Positions 8,822 through 17,991 of a DNA stretch of 64,000 nucleotides are shown here, in pieces (position 1 is the first letter of the stretch; each line of letters begins with the position of its first letter). The DNA is taken from NCBI GenBank assembly GCA_014801735.1, contig JAAVDO010000013.1:1-64000 (forward strand). The letters are read 5' to 3'. The DNA comes from Bacteroides sp. GTDB lineage: Bacteria > Bacteroidota > Bacteroidia > Bacteroidales > Muribaculaceae. A program made the translations under genes and the position numbers. The notes under the pieces were generated by a model. It ran no database searches, was not told where the DNA came from, and saw nothing but the letters and a program-made list of their open reading frames with translations.

Positions 8822-10225
8822 TCAGGCCGGCACTTTTGATACGGCGTCGTTATAGTAGTTGTAGATGCGGCGCACGTAGTCGTAAGTCTCGCGCCCACGT
8901 GAATATCCGTATTTTACGACCGGGTCGCGGTAGTACTTGCGCTGAGTCTTCATCAGAATGCCTTTCTCGACGTTGCCGGACCAGGTGGTCGGATCCATCT
9001 TGTATTTTCGGGCAAGGGCGATAGCATCGTAGACGTGGGCGATACCGCCATTGTAGGCGGCCAGGATAAACTTGATTCGCTCCCGGTCGTCGGGAATGCG
9101 CGATTTCAGCCACTTGTCGAGGTCAGCGATGAGGCGTACGGCGACGCGTATGCTCGTCTCGGGATCATCGAGCTGTGAAGGACTGACACCGTAGCCACGG
9201 GCGGTGGCTGGCATTATCTGCATTAGTCCGCGGGCGCCGGCCCATGAGACTGCCGAGGGCTTGAATTTGCTTTCGGTGTGAGCCTGCGCGGCGAGTAGAC
9301 GCCAGTCCCATCCGATCTCCGCAGCGTATTTGCGGAACAGATCATCGTATGGCGAAAGCTGGCGGGTTTCGCCGATACCATCGTCGGTAGGATCGATTGC
9401 GGCCCTGGCGAAATATCGGTCAAGAAGCAGCGCCTGTTCCTGGAGCCGGCGTGAACGGTGGGCCCAGATATTGATAGCATCGGCGAGCTGAGTATTGCCG
9501 AGAGCCACAGCCCATGCGGCACGACGCGGGGCACCGAGTTCTACCGAGGCATCGACTCCGGGAAAAGTAGAGGCATTCATTGCTGCGATGTCGGAGTCGA
9601 TGACAGCAAGCGGAATCTCACCATCGTTGACGGCTGCCATTATGGACTCGTCGTCGGAATGGTCGTTGTCGACTGCGCGAATGTCGATGGTGCCGCCAAG
9701 CTGCTCGTTGATTTCCTTCAGGCGTTGCATGTAGCGGCTTCCTTCGCGGGCATAGACAGTCTTACCGGCAAGCGAACTTATGTCGGTGATTCGCTGTTGG
9801 GCTCCGACCGGCTGAAGAAGAACCTGAGTAGTCATAGTCTCGACACCGGCGGGAAGTATTTTGCCTTTATATTTGCCGTCGAGCGGAACTTCGTAGGCAA
9901 TAAGGTCGACGATGCCTGAATCGAGCATGGCAACAGCCTGCTCAAGCGAGTCGGCAACACAGAGGTCCATAGTCCAGCCTTCATCGTCGACAAGGCTACG
10001 GACCATTTCATAGTCGAAACCCATCTTCTCGCCGCGGTAAATGAAATATGACTGCGGGCTATAGAGAGTCACGACGCGGAGAGTGTCGGAAAGTCCTGGG
10101 ACGGAGTCGACCCGGAGAGTCTTTCCAGATGTGTTGCTGCGACAACTGCCGAGTGAAGCTGAAAGCGCAACGGCAATCAGCCAACTGAGCAAAAGCGATA
10201 AAACTATAGTTGATTTACGATGCAT
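8822..10225 (-). CDS. MltF-type membrane-bound lytic transglycosylase (lipoprotein)
   Basis: This 467-residue protein has a signal peptide ending in the lipobox S-L-G-S-C (C28). A periplasmic-binding-protein-like domain follows (about residues 45-265), then a soluble lytic transglycosylase domain (about 300-430). The catalytic glutamate is E318 in H-T-E-S-K-F, followed by the S-W-A-G-A-R-G-L-M-Q-I-M-P motif. This two-domain order is that of MltF, which cleaves peptidoglycan glycan strands to leave 1,6-anhydro-muropeptides. It is expected on the periplasmic side of a membrane. It starts 34 nt after the purM stop and is probably co-transcribed with it. Confidence 0.94.
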   Translation of the reverse strand: MHRKSTIVLSLLLSWLIAVALSASLGSCRSNTSGKTLRVDSVPGLSDTLRVVTLYSPQSYFIYRGEKMGFDYEMVRSLVDDEGWTMDLCVADSLEQAVAMLDSGIVDLIAYEVPLDGKYKGKILPAGVETMTTQVLLQPVGAQQRITDISSLAGKTVYAREGSRYMQRLKEINEQLGGTIDIRAVDNDHSDDESIMAAVNDGEIPLAVIDSDIAAMNASTFPGVDASVELGAPRRAAWAVALGNTQLADAINIWAHRSRRLQEQALLLDRYFARAAIDPTDDGIGETRQLSPYDDLFRKYAAEIGWDWRLLAAQAHTESKFKPSAVSWAGARGLMQIMPATARGYGVSPSQLDDPETSIRVAVRLIADLDKWLKSRIPDDRERIKFILAAYNGGIAHVYDAIALARKYKMDPTTWSGNVEKGILMKTQRKYYRDPVVKYGYSRGRETYDYVRRIYNYYNDAVSKVPA

Positions 10226-10259
10226 GTCTGTGAGCAGAGAGTGTTGTTTAAAAAAGGTA

Positions 10260-11432
10260 TCAGCCCGGATAGGTGAAAGTACCGTGAGGGGTGATTATGG
10301 TAAGGAGATTTTCGGGAGCCTCGTCGACGTGGCCGACGATACGGCTCTCGATACCCATCGAGGCTGCTATTTCCATCACGCGGGGAGCATCTTCCGGCGA
10401 GAGATATATCTCCATGCGATGGCCCATATTGAAAACTTTATACATTTCGGCCCATTCTGTGCCGCTTTCGCGACGGATCAGGTCGAAAAGCGGTGGAACG
10501 GGGAAAAGATTGTCCTTGATCACGTGTTTGTTCTCGACGAAGTGCATCACCTTGGTCTGGGCGCCACCCGAGCAGTGGACCATGCCGTGTATCTTTGGAC
10601 GCATCTCGTCGAGGATACGCTTGATCACGGGAGCATAGGTGCGAGTGGGCGAGAGGACGAGCTTTCCGGCATCAAGAGGAGTTCCCTCGACCGGATCGGT
10701 GAGGCGGACGCTACCGCTGTAAACGAGTTCGTCGGGCACCTTGCTGTCGAAAGTCTCGGGATATTTCTCGGCTATATATTTGGCGAAGACGTCGTGGCGG
10801 GCGGATGTGAGGCCGTTTGAACCCATACCGCCGTTGTATTCAGACTCGTAGGTAGCCTGACCGAAGGAAGCAAGACCCACTATGACATCGCCGGCCTTGA
10901 TGTTGGCGTTGTTGATCACGTCGGCACGCTTCATACGGCATGTAACGGTCGAGTCGACAATTATTGTCCGCACGAGATCGCCGACGTCGGCAGTCTCGCC
11001 ACCGGTAGCCCAGACTGAAACCCCCATTTTGCGGAGATCGGCAAGTAGCTCCTCGGTGCCGTTAATGATGGCCGAAATGACTTCGCCGGGAATCAGCATC
11101 TTATTGCGGCCGATAGTGGAGCTGACAAGGATATTGTCGGTCGCTCCGACACAGAGAAGGTCGTCGATGTTCATTATGAGCGCATCCTGTGCGATACCTT
11201 TCCAGACACTCAGGTCGCCGGTCTCGCGCCAGTAGGCATAAGCGAGCGATGATTTGGTTCCGGCTCCGTCGGCATGCATGATGTTGCAGTAGAGGGGATC
11301 ACCACCGAGAATATCGGGTATAATCTTGCAGAACGCCTTTGGGAAAATGCCTTTGTCGACATTTTTGATGGCTGCATGCACATCTTCTTTGGAAGCGGAA
11401 ACACCGCGTAGATTATAGCGTTGGTCACTCAT
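10260..11432 (-). CDS. purM: Phosphoribosylformylglycinamidine cyclo-ligase (AIR synthase)
   Basis: This 390-residue protein has the PurM fold: an N-terminal AIR-synthase domain with H-A-D-G-A-G-T-K and the D-A-L-I-M-N-I-D-D segment, then a C-terminal domain with G-G-A-Q-T-K-V and F-N-M-G-H-R-M. It catalyses the ATP-dependent ring closure of FGAM to AIR in purine synthesis. The length is somewhat above the enterobacterial enzyme, as is common for the Bacteroidota form. The 70-nt gap to cdsA leaves open whether the two share a transcript. Confidence 0.93.
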   Translation of the reverse strand: MSDQRYNLRGVSASKEDVHAAIKNVDKGIFPKAFCKIIPDILGGDPLYCNIMHADGAGTKSSLAYAYWRETGDLSVWKGIAQDALIMNIDDLLCVGATDNILVSSTIGRNKMLIPGEVISAIINGTEELLADLRKMGVSVWATGGETADVGDLVRTIIVDSTVTCRMKRADVINNANIKAGDVIVGLASFGQATYESEYNGGMGSNGLTSARHDVFAKYIAEKYPETFDSKVPDELVYSGSVRLTDPVEGTPLDAGKLVLSPTRTYAPVIKRILDEMRPKIHGMVHCSGGAQTKVMHFVENKHVIKDNLFPVPPLFDLIRRESGTEWAEMYKVFNMGHRMEIYLSPEDAPRVMEIAASMGIESRIVGHVDEAPENLLTIITPHGTFTYPG

Positions 11433-11502
11433 ATTGTAATGGGATTACGTCTGTAATAACGTGATATAGTGTTAAAAAGTTTATACGTGAGAGATGGCCG
11501 CG

Positions 11503-12333
11503 TCAGCATAGCCACGTCAGCAACCAGATGGTAAACATGACGGGTGATGCCAACAGAAAGGAATCGATGCGGTCGAGGATACCGCCGTGGCCCGGTAGAA
11601 TATTGCCTGCATCCTTGACACCCTTGGAGCGCTTGATCATCGACTCGACAAGGTCGCCCCACGTACCGACAACGCCAATCACAATTCCGATTACAGCAGC
11701 TGTGATCATGGCGGAGGGATTCCAACCGGAATCGAGAATCCAGGGGGCCATGGCGACGGCGCCGGCAGCACTGAAGAAGAGGCCGCCGAAGAAACCTTCC
11801 CAAGACTTTTTGGGCGAGATGCGCGGGCTCATCTTATGGCGTCCGAACGAGGAACCGATCAGATAGGCGCCTGTGTCGTTGAGCCACAACATGATGAAGA
11901 GAGCCAGAACCGTGCAGGGAGCATTCATCGTAACCATCACCACGGCAAGGGCGAGTGGCATGACGATATAAAATATCGACGCCAGTGATGAAACGAGGCT
12001 GCCGAAAGGGTCAGGACGTGAAGTGCTTACCGAAACAACGCAGCGGGCTACAAAAATCAGGCACAGGGCTGCGAGCAGGAGTATCGCCGAGAGACCTGAT
12101 GCATAAAATGCAAGGGGTGTGACGAAGATTCCGACTGAGAGAAGAATATCGAGGAATAGGGTCAGGGGAGAAGAACCCTCGGGAGATCCGAGTTTACAGA
12201 ATTCGGTGATAGCGCCGGCGGCAAGCAGGCAGCACAGGAGCGGGAATGCCCATACACCGCCGAAAAGCAGTGAGCATACTATCAGGGCAACATATATGGC
12301 GCCCGTGAGGGCACGCTTAATAAGGTTGGTCAT
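11503..12333 (-). CDS. cdsA: Phosphatidate cytidylyltransferase
   Basis: This 276-residue membrane protein has about eight hydrophobic segments. The C-terminal CDP-DAG synthase signature is clear: S-P-K-K-S-W-E-G, then G-D-L-V-E-S-M-I-K-R followed by K-D-A-G-N-I-L-P-G-H-G-G-I-L-D-R-I-D. It makes CDP-diacylglycerol from CTP and phosphatidic acid in the inner membrane, feeding phosphatidylethanolamine and other phospholipids. A TAATTTTG box at 12359-12366 gives a short leader. Confidence 0.96.
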   Translation of the reverse strand: MTNLIKRALTGAIYVALIVCSLLFGGVWAFPLLCCLLAAGAITEFCKLGSPEGSSPLTLFLDILLSVGIFVTPLAFYASGLSAILLLAALCLIFVARCVVSVSTSRPDPFGSLVSSLASIFYIVMPLALAVVMVTMNAPCTVLALFIMLWLNDTGAYLIGSSFGRHKMSPRISPKKSWEGFFGGLFFSAAGAVAMAPWILDSGWNPSAMITAAVIGIVIGVVGTWGDLVESMIKRSKGVKDAGNILPGHGGILDRIDSFLLASPVMFTIWLLTWLC

Positions 12334-12358
12334 GAATAGAACAATATGGGTTGCGCCA

Positions 12359-12366
12359 CAAAATTA
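12359..12366 (-). promoter_or_regulatory. Promoter -7 box of cdsA
   Basis: On the minus strand this reads TAATTTTG, 25 nt before the cdsA start. No TTG lies at the normal distance. Confidence 0.5.
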
Positions 12367-12452
12367 CTAAAAAAACTCCGAAGGACGGTGGAAAGAAGTG
12401 TAAAAGAGCTTAACAAGCCCGCGATTGTGTGGCGAAAAAGGGTATAGAGGAT

Positions 12453-12486
12453 AAAAAAATATGGCCCTGTCTCACGACAGAACCAT
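12453..12486 (-). terminator. Intrinsic terminator of the candidate sRNA
   Basis: The stem is 12461-12471 with 12476-12486 and the loop is GUGA on the minus strand. A run of seven T (minus strand) follows at 12453-12459. It separates this transcript from cdsA. Confidence 0.8.
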
Positions 12487-12574
12487 AATTCTTGTTGTAA
12501 AGTGTATACAGGGATGTTTAATTTTCAAAATGAGGGTTTGAGTTACATACACGAAGAAAGGTTGATTTCTTCGT
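12453..12574 (-). ncRNA. Candidate small RNA gene upstream of cdsA
   Basis: A consensus promoter (12579-12609) and an intrinsic terminator (12453-12486) delimit a transcript of about 120 nt on the minus strand with no ORF longer than a few codons. The predicted start falls on a perfect 9-bp hairpin (12551-12559 with 12566-12574, loop of 6). The middle, about 65 nt, is A/U-rich and mostly unpaired. The 3' end is an 11-bp stem with two G-U pairs and a GUGA loop, followed by seven U. This is the layout of a trans-acting sRNA. It could alternatively be an attenuated cdsA leader. Confidence 0.6.
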
Positions 12575-12578
12575 ATTG

Positions 12579-12609
12579 CAAAGGTAACAGTTAAATGATA
12601 AACTGCAAA
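12579..12609 (-). promoter_or_regulatory. Consensus promoter of the candidate sRNA
   Basis: On the minus strand TTTG (12606-12609), exactly 19 nt, then TACCTTTG (12579-12586). This is one of the best promoter matches in the window and has no protein-coding gene directly behind it. Confidence 0.8.
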
Positions 12610-12677
12610 ATATTTTACATGGAAATATTCAAGTATTTTAGGAATTTGCGAAAAATATGGAGAGAATGTAATAAAAG

Positions 12678-13829
12678 TCAGTCGAAGGGGAAGCGGGTGG
12701 CATTGTCGATAGCTTTCAGGTCGGATTCGATTTCGCCCGGATCTTCGCCGTCAGACCGGTCGCGACGAATTATGTAGCGGTCGTAGTAGGAAAGCAACAA
12801 TGTGGTGAGAGGCAGAGCTATAATAAGGCCTATGAGGCCGAGCAGTGAACCCCACACGGAGAGCGAGAGGAGAATTATGGCAGGATTCAGGCCCATAGCC
12901 TTGCCCATAATACGAGGGGTCAGGATGAGGTCCTGAATGATCTGTACAATGGCATAGACGGCGACACACTGCCAGAAAATGGTCCAGAAATCGCCGTTGC
13001 CTCCCAGGCTATATACGAGGCAAAGCAGTAAAGTGGGCACTATAGAAATGAGCTGCAGATAGGGCACCATGTTGAGCAATCCGATGAAGAGGCCGAGGAT
13101 CACAGCCATAGGCAGGCCGATGATGGCGAAACCGATAGCGAAGAGCACACCGACACAGGCGGCGATGAGCGCCTGACCGCGGAAATAGTGGTTCATGCTG
13201 TTCTTGATATCGTTTGCAATCGAGAAGACGCTGGCGCGGTATTTCGGGGGAACCATGTGGCGGCAACCCTTGTTGAGGCGGTCGTAGTCGATCATGATAA
13301 AGACGAGATAGAGGGCCACTATGCACCAACCTGCGAGAGCAACCATCAATTCAATGGAACCCGTGATTATGCTCCAGGAGGCGCTGACGGTGGTTTCGAT
13401 GAGTTGCGAGATCTGTTCGTAGGTGAGCATATCGCCGAGCTTCTGAAAGTCGATATGGCGGCGGATGAACTCCTGCACCTGATCGGGAAGGAAGTGTATG
13501 GTGACGCGGTTGGCGGCGAACTCACGGAACACACCGGCCATACGGTCGAGTTCGCTGATCAGCGTGGGGATGGTGAAGTAGCAGAGCACGGAGAAAAAGA
13601 ACAGAGCCTCGAAGAGTGTTACAAAGATTGCGATGACACGACCCTTGAGGTGGAGCAGGTGGCGATTGTATTGAACAAACGGCTCCATCATGTATGCGAG
13701 TAGGCAAGCGACGCAAAAAGGCAGAAGCACACTTTTGAGCGTGTTGATTAGCCAGATTGAGGCCACCAAACCCGCAAACGAGAAGACAATCCGGACCACA
13801 CGGTCGAATGTGAAAGGACGATATGGCAT
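12678..13829 (-). CDS. AI-2E family transporter (PF01594 permease)
   Basis: From the ATG at 13829 the protein has 383 residues (MPYRPFTFDRVVRIVFSFAG at the start) and about eight membrane segments. The conserved cluster I-G-L-P-M-A-V-I-L-G-L-F-I-G-L-L-N-M-V-P-Y-L near the C-terminal third is the family hallmark, followed by D-L-I-L-T-P-R-I-M-G-K-A-M-G-L-N-P. Members include TqsA/PerM and export small molecules or act as Na+/H+ antiporters. The substrate here is unknown. A start at 13916 would add 29 residues that run into the MFS gene's promoter, so it is rejected. Confidence 0.93.
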   Translation of the reverse strand: MPYRPFTFDRVVRIVFSFAGLVASIWLINTLKSVLLPFCVACLLAYMMEPFVQYNRHLLHLKGRVIAIFVTLFEALFFFSVLCYFTIPTLISELDRMAGVFREFAANRVTIHFLPDQVQEFIRRHIDFQKLGDMLTYEQISQLIETTVSASWSIITGSIELMVALAGWCIVALYLVFIMIDYDRLNKGCRHMVPPKYRASVFSIANDIKNSMNHYFRGQALIAACVGVLFAIGFAIIGLPMAVILGLFIGLLNMVPYLQLISIVPTLLLCLVYSLGGNGDFWTIFWQCVAVYAIVQIIQDLILTPRIMGKAMGLNPAIILLSLSVWGSLLGLIGLIIALPLTTLLLSYYDRYIIRRDRSDGEDPGEIESDLKAIDNATRFPFD

Positions 13830-13879
13830 GAGATAAAAAATAGAATAGTGCGAAGTTACAAAAATGCGTAAAGAATCCG

Positions 13880-13887
13880 TATATTTG
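13880..13887 (+). promoter_or_regulatory. Promoter -7 box of the MFS operon
   Basis: TATATTTG lies 30 nt before the MFS start codon. The -33 region has only a weak TTA. Confidence 0.55.
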
Positions 13888-13916
13888 CAGTCTAAAAAAA
13901 TCACATTTCTTGCCAA

Positions 13917-15362
13917 ATGACTTTAGTAACCACCACGAGGCAGTTGCTCAATGACAAATTCTGGGCACGCTGGACGGCGCTATTGCTGATAGCGTCAATG
14001 ATGTTTTTCGCCTACATGTTTGTAGACGTAATGTCGCCGTTGCAGGCACTTATCGAGACGACCCGAGGCTGGTCGCCGGACGCATTCGGTTATTATGCCG
14101 GAGCGGAGTATATATTGAATGTGTTTGGTTTCCTGATAGTTGCCGGTATTATTCTGGACAAAATGGGCGTCAGATTCACCGGTACGCTGAGCGCAAGCCT
14201 GATGGTTGCAGGCGCAGCCATAAAATTCTATGCCGTAAGTACATGGTTTGAAGGCACGGGTCTGGACGCATGGTTGAGCAGCTGGTGGACGGCAATGCCC
14301 GGCTCGGCCAAGCTGGCGGCTCTGGGCTTCATGATATTCGGCTGTGGCTGTGAGATGGCCGGCATCACCGTGAGCAAGGCGATCGCCAAATGGTTTGCCG
14401 GAAAAGAGATGGCGCTTGCGATGGGTCTGGAGATGGCAATAGCCCGTCTGGGTGTGTTCGCGATATTCTCGCTGTCGCCGCGTCTGGCAACGAGCGGATG
14501 GTTCGGTGCTGTAGATCCGACGGTCGTGATCCCCGTGGGTTTCTGCGGAGCACTGCTCGTAATCGGTCTGCTGAACTTCCTGGTTTTCTGTATATTCGAC
14601 ACAAAACTCGACCATGAATTGGCCGCAGAGCGCGCTGCCAAGTCGGAAGAACCCGAGGAGGAATTCAAGATGAGCGACGTGGGTATCATATTCAAGAGCA
14701 ATCTGTTCTGGATCGTGGCCCTGCTGTGCGTGCTCTATTACTCGGCCATCTTCCCGTTCCAGCGTTATGCCGCCAACATGCTTCAGTGCACGCTGCATAT
14801 CGATGCAACCACGGCATCGGACATTTTCCGCTGGTTCCCGATGGGCGCAATGGTGCTGACCCCGCTGCTGGGCTATTATCTCGACAGAAAAGGTAAAGGA
14901 GCCACGATGTTGATAATCGGAGCGATACTGATGATAGTGTGTCATCTGACATTCGCCCTTGTACTGCCTGCAGTGCCTTCGGAGGCAATAGCATTCTCGG
15001 CCATCGTGATACTCGGCGTGAGCTTCTCGCTGGTGCCCGCAGCGCTGTGGCCGTCGGTACCCAAGATCATGGACGAGAGATTCCTGGGATCGGCCTACTC
15101 GCTGATATTCTGGGTGCAGAACATCGGTCTGGCACTGTTCCCCATACTGATCGGTCAGGTCCTGACAGCCACCAACAAGGGTGTCGCAGATCCGATGGAT
15201 TACAACTACACATGGCCGATGCTGATGTTTGCCGGACTGGGTGGTCTGGCGCTTGTGTTCGGTATCTGGCTAAAAATACTCGACGGAAAACATCACTACG
15301 GTCTGGAGAAACCGAATATGCCGAGTGATCTTGAGAAGGTCGAGTTTGACGGAGAAGAATAA
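13917..15362 (+). CDS. Major facilitator superfamily transporter
   Basis: This 481-residue protein has twelve predicted membrane helices in two halves around a charged loop at about residues 230-250 (A-A-K-S-E-E-P-E-E-E-F-K). The loop after helix 2 has the D-K-M-G-V-R motif of MFS carriers, and the second half has the counterpart Y-L-D-R-K-G-K-G. The substrate cannot be deduced. The family is used for organic anions and nutrients. It is followed after 29 nt by a small DUF3332 lipoprotein and shares its terminator. Confidence 0.92.
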   Translation: MTLVTTTRQLLNDKFWARWTALLLIASMMFFAYMFVDVMSPLQALIETTRGWSPDAFGYYAGAEYILNVFGFLIVAGIILDKMGVRFTGTLSASLMVAGAAIKFYAVSTWFEGTGLDAWLSSWWTAMPGSAKLAALGFMIFGCGCEMAGITVSKAIAKWFAGKEMALAMGLEMAIARLGVFAIFSLSPRLATSGWFGAVDPTVVIPVGFCGALLVIGLLNFLVFCIFDTKLDHELAAERAAKSEEPEEEFKMSDVGIIFKSNLFWIVALLCVLYYSAIFPFQRYAANMLQCTLHIDATTASDIFRWFPMGAMVLTPLLGYYLDRKGKGATMLIIGAILMIVCHLTFALVLPAVPSEAIAFSAIVILGVSFSLVPAALWPSVPKIMDERFLGSAYSLIFWVQNIGLALFPILIGQVLTATNKGVADPMDYNYTWPMLMFAGLGGLALVFGIWLKILDGKHHYGLEKPNMPSDLEKVEFDGEE

Positions 15363-15391
15363 ACAATCAACCACCATAATCATTCAAAGCA

Positions 15392-15943
15392 ATGAAAAAG
15401 AGAGTAATGAAAGTGGCCACCATTTTCGCACTGAGTGGCCTGCTTCTGAGCCAGTCGTCGTGTATCGGCACTTTCTCGCTGACCAACAACCTACTGTCGT
15501 GGAACCGTCAGATCGACAACAAGTTCGTGAACGAACTCGTGTTCTTCGCCTTCTGGATCCTTCCCGTATATGAGGTATCGGCCCTTGCCGACATACTGGT
15601 TCTGAACAGCATAGAATTCTGGAGCGGCAACAATCCCGTGACCAGCAGCAGCCGTACCATCAAGGGTCAGGATGGCCAGAAGTATCTGGTAGAGGTAGAC
15701 GAGAACGGCTATACCATCACCGGCGAAAGCGACAAGCAGGTAGTGAGACTTGACTTCGACAAGGAGACCCGTTCGTGGGACTGCACCGTGAACGAGGGTG
15801 AGACCTACAGACTGATGACTTTCGTTGACGACACCCACGTGATGCTGCCCGCCGGAGGCGACAAGAGCGTGCTGGTAGAAGTATCGAAAGCCGGAGTGAT
15901 GGCCTATCAGGAGCAGGTGATGCCCGCAATGGCACTGCGCTGA
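15392..15943 (+). CDS. DUF3332 family lipoprotein
   Basis: This 183-residue protein has a signal peptide with lipobox L-L-S-Q-S-S-C, so it is predicted to be lipid-anchored. The early segment S-L-T-N-N-L-L-S-W-N-R-Q-I-D-N-K-F-V-N-E-L-V-F-F-A and the hydrophobic stretch after it match DUF3332. Proteins of this family are small, envelope-located and of unknown function. The remainder is beta-rich and charged. It probably shares the MFS transcript and ends at a strong terminator. Confidence 0.85.
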   Translation: MKKRVMKVATIFALSGLLLSQSSCIGTFSLTNNLLSWNRQIDNKFVNELVFFAFWILPVYEVSALADILVLNSIEFWSGNNPVTSSSRTIKGQDGQKYLVEVDENGYTITGESDKQVVRLDFDKETRSWDCTVNEGETYRLMTFVDDTHVMLPAGGDKSVLVEVSKAGVMAYQEQVMPAMALR

Positions 15944-15971
15944 TAGATCTCTTCGGAAACAGGATATGATC

Positions 15972-16017
15972 AAAAGCCTGTCGCAGCGATGCGTTTGTGT
16001 CGCGGCGACAGGCTTTT
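15972..16017 (+). terminator. Terminator of the MFS-DUF3332 operon
   Basis: A perfect 13-bp stem (15972-15984 with 16005-16017) ends in TTTT. The A-run on the other side makes it potentially bidirectional. Confidence 0.85.
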
Positions 16018-16055
16018 CCGTTGTCAAATCTCTTAAAGATTTCAAAAGGGGGCAG

Positions 16056-16103
16056 GTTAGGGGCAGGTGCGCAGTGCAGAAAGCAAAAAAAGTAGTAAAT
16101 TTG
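16056..16103 (+). promoter_or_regulatory. argS promoter with the 19-bp G-rich element (copy 2 of 4)
   Basis: GTTAGGGGCAGGTGCGCAG lies at 16056-16074. A 21-nt spacer leads to TAAATTTG at 16096-16103. Directly upstream, GGGGCAGGT is present once more 11 bp earlier, forming a tandem of half-sites one helical turn apart. No TTTG -33 box is present. The argS start is 28 nt after the -7 box. Confidence 0.7.
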
Positions 16104-16131
16104 CGGAAACATAACAGAAATAATCAAACAC

Positions 16132-17919
16132 ATGTCGATTGACAACATCATATCGCAAGCAGTAGCCAAAGCGCTGAAAGCGCTCTACGGGATCGAAGCA
16201 ACCCCCGAGAGCATCGTACCTCAGGCCACCCGTAAGGAATTTGAGGGTAATCTGACCATCGTGGTATTCCCCTGGGTAAAGACAGCCCGTAAAAGTCCGG
16301 AGGCAGTAGCCACGGAGATCGGAAAATGGCTTGAGGATAACGAGCCCGCCGTAGCGCGCTTCAATGCCGTGAAAGGATTCCTGAACATAGTGATCGAACC
16401 GTCGTTCTGGAGCTCGGTACTGAGCCACATAGAACGCGAGGAGGACTGGGGCTTAAAGAATGCCGACGAAAATTCACCCCTGGTGATGGTGGAATACTCG
16501 TCGCCCAACACCAACAAGCCTCTGCACCTTGGCCACGTGAGAAACATACTGCTGGGCAACAGCCTGAGCCGCATACTGGCAGCATGCGGCAACCGTGTTG
16601 TCAGGACTAACATCGTGAATGACCGCGGTATCCATATATGCAAGTCGATGCTGGCCTGGCAGAAGTGGGGCGAAGGCATCACGCCGGAGAAGGCCGGTAA
16701 GAAAGGCGATCACCTGATAGGCGACTTCTACGTGCTGTTCAGCTCGAAGTATGCCGAGGAAGTGAAGGCACTGATGGCTCAGGGTATGAGCAAGGAGGAG
16801 GCCGAGGCCGCTTCGCCGCTGATGCAGGAGGCCCGCGCGATGCTCCGTGCCTGGGAAGCCAAGGATCCGGAAGTGAGAAAGCTCTGGGAGATGATGAACC
16901 AGTGGGTTTATGCCGGTTTTGACTCGACATACGAGCGTATGGGAGTAGGTTTCGACAAAATCTACTATGAGAGCGACACTTATCTGGAAGGTAAGGCAAA
17001 GGTGCTGGAAGGACTCGAAAAAGGTGTAACCTACCGCAGAGAAGACGGTTCGGTGTGGGCTGACCTGAGCGATGCAGGACTGGATGAGAAACTGCTTCTG
17101 CGCTCCGACGGCACATCGGTGTATATGACACAGGATATCGGCACGGCCAAGCTACGCTATCAGGATTATCCGATCGACAAGATGATCTACGTAGTGGGCA
17201 ACGAGCAGAATTATCATTTCCAGGTTCTGTCGCTGCTACTTGACCGTCTGGGCTTCAAGTGGGGCAAGGATCTGGTTCACTTCAGCTATGGTATGGTCGA
17301 GCTTCCGGAAGGAAAGATGAAGAGCCGTGAGGGTACAGTGGTAGATGCCGACGACCTGATGGATGAAATGGTGAACACGGCCAAGAGCGTGAGCGAGGAG
17401 CTTGGCAAGCTCGACGGATGCAGCGAGGCCGAGAAAGATGCCATCACCGAGAAGATAGGTCTGGGCGCCCTGAAATATTTCCTGCTGAAAGTGGATCCGC
17501 GCAAGAACATGACTTTCAACCCGAAGGAGTCGATAGACTTCAACGGCAACACAGGGCCCTTCATACAGTATACCTACGCACGCATACGGTCGCTGCTGAG
17601 AAAGGCGGAGGAAACAGGAATGAAGATCACTGCCTATGGCGAGGCTGAGCCCGGCGAAAGAGAGATCACCGTCATACAGCGTCTGGCCGATTTCCCTCAG
17701 GTTGTGGCCGAGGCAGGCAGGAGCTACAGCCCGGCGCTGATAGCCAACTATGCCTACGATCTGGTGAAAGAATACAATCAGTTCTATCACGACTGCTCAA
17801 TTCTGAAGGAGGAGAATGAGGCGCAGAGATCGCTGAGACTGGTGCTGAGCGACGCTACCGCAAGGACCGTGAAGACAGCGATGGGACTGCTCGGTATAGA
17901 GATGCCCGAACGGATGTAA
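16132..17919 (+). CDS. argS: Arginyl-tRNA synthetase
   Basis: This 595-residue class I synthetase charges tRNA-Arg in the cytoplasm. The N-terminal Add-1 domain comes first. The HIGH signature follows at about 130-137 as L-H-L-G-H-V-R-N, preceded by Y-S-S-P-N-T-N-K-P. The KMSKS region appears as M-K-S-R-E-G-T-V. The C-terminal anticodon-binding DALR domain ends E-M-P-E-R-M. It is transcribed from a promoter carrying the 19-bp element shared with three other sites in the window, so that element is attached to at least one essential gene. Confidence 0.97.
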   Translation: MSIDNIISQAVAKALKALYGIEATPESIVPQATRKEFEGNLTIVVFPWVKTARKSPEAVATEIGKWLEDNEPAVARFNAVKGFLNIVIEPSFWSSVLSHIEREEDWGLKNADENSPLVMVEYSSPNTNKPLHLGHVRNILLGNSLSRILAACGNRVVRTNIVNDRGIHICKSMLAWQKWGEGITPEKAGKKGDHLIGDFYVLFSSKYAEEVKALMAQGMSKEEAEAASPLMQEARAMLRAWEAKDPEVRKLWEMMNQWVYAGFDSTYERMGVGFDKIYYESDTYLEGKAKVLEGLEKGVTYRREDGSVWADLSDAGLDEKLLLRSDGTSVYMTQDIGTAKLRYQDYPIDKMIYVVGNEQNYHFQVLSLLLDRLGFKWGKDLVHFSYGMVELPEGKMKSREGTVVDADDLMDEMVNTAKSVSEELGKLDGCSEAEKDAITEKIGLGALKYFLLKVDPRKNMTFNPKESIDFNGNTGPFIQYTYARIRSLLRKAEETGMKITAYGEAEPGEREITVIQRLADFPQVVAEAGRSYSPALIANYAYDLVKEYNQFYHDCSILKEENEAQRSLRLVLSDATARTVKTAMGLLGIEMPERM

Positions 17920-17991
17920 ATGAAAGCAAACAAACGAGAGGGCAAAAGCATTAGATAATAACTACACCAAACGTATAAAACAACTGAAATT

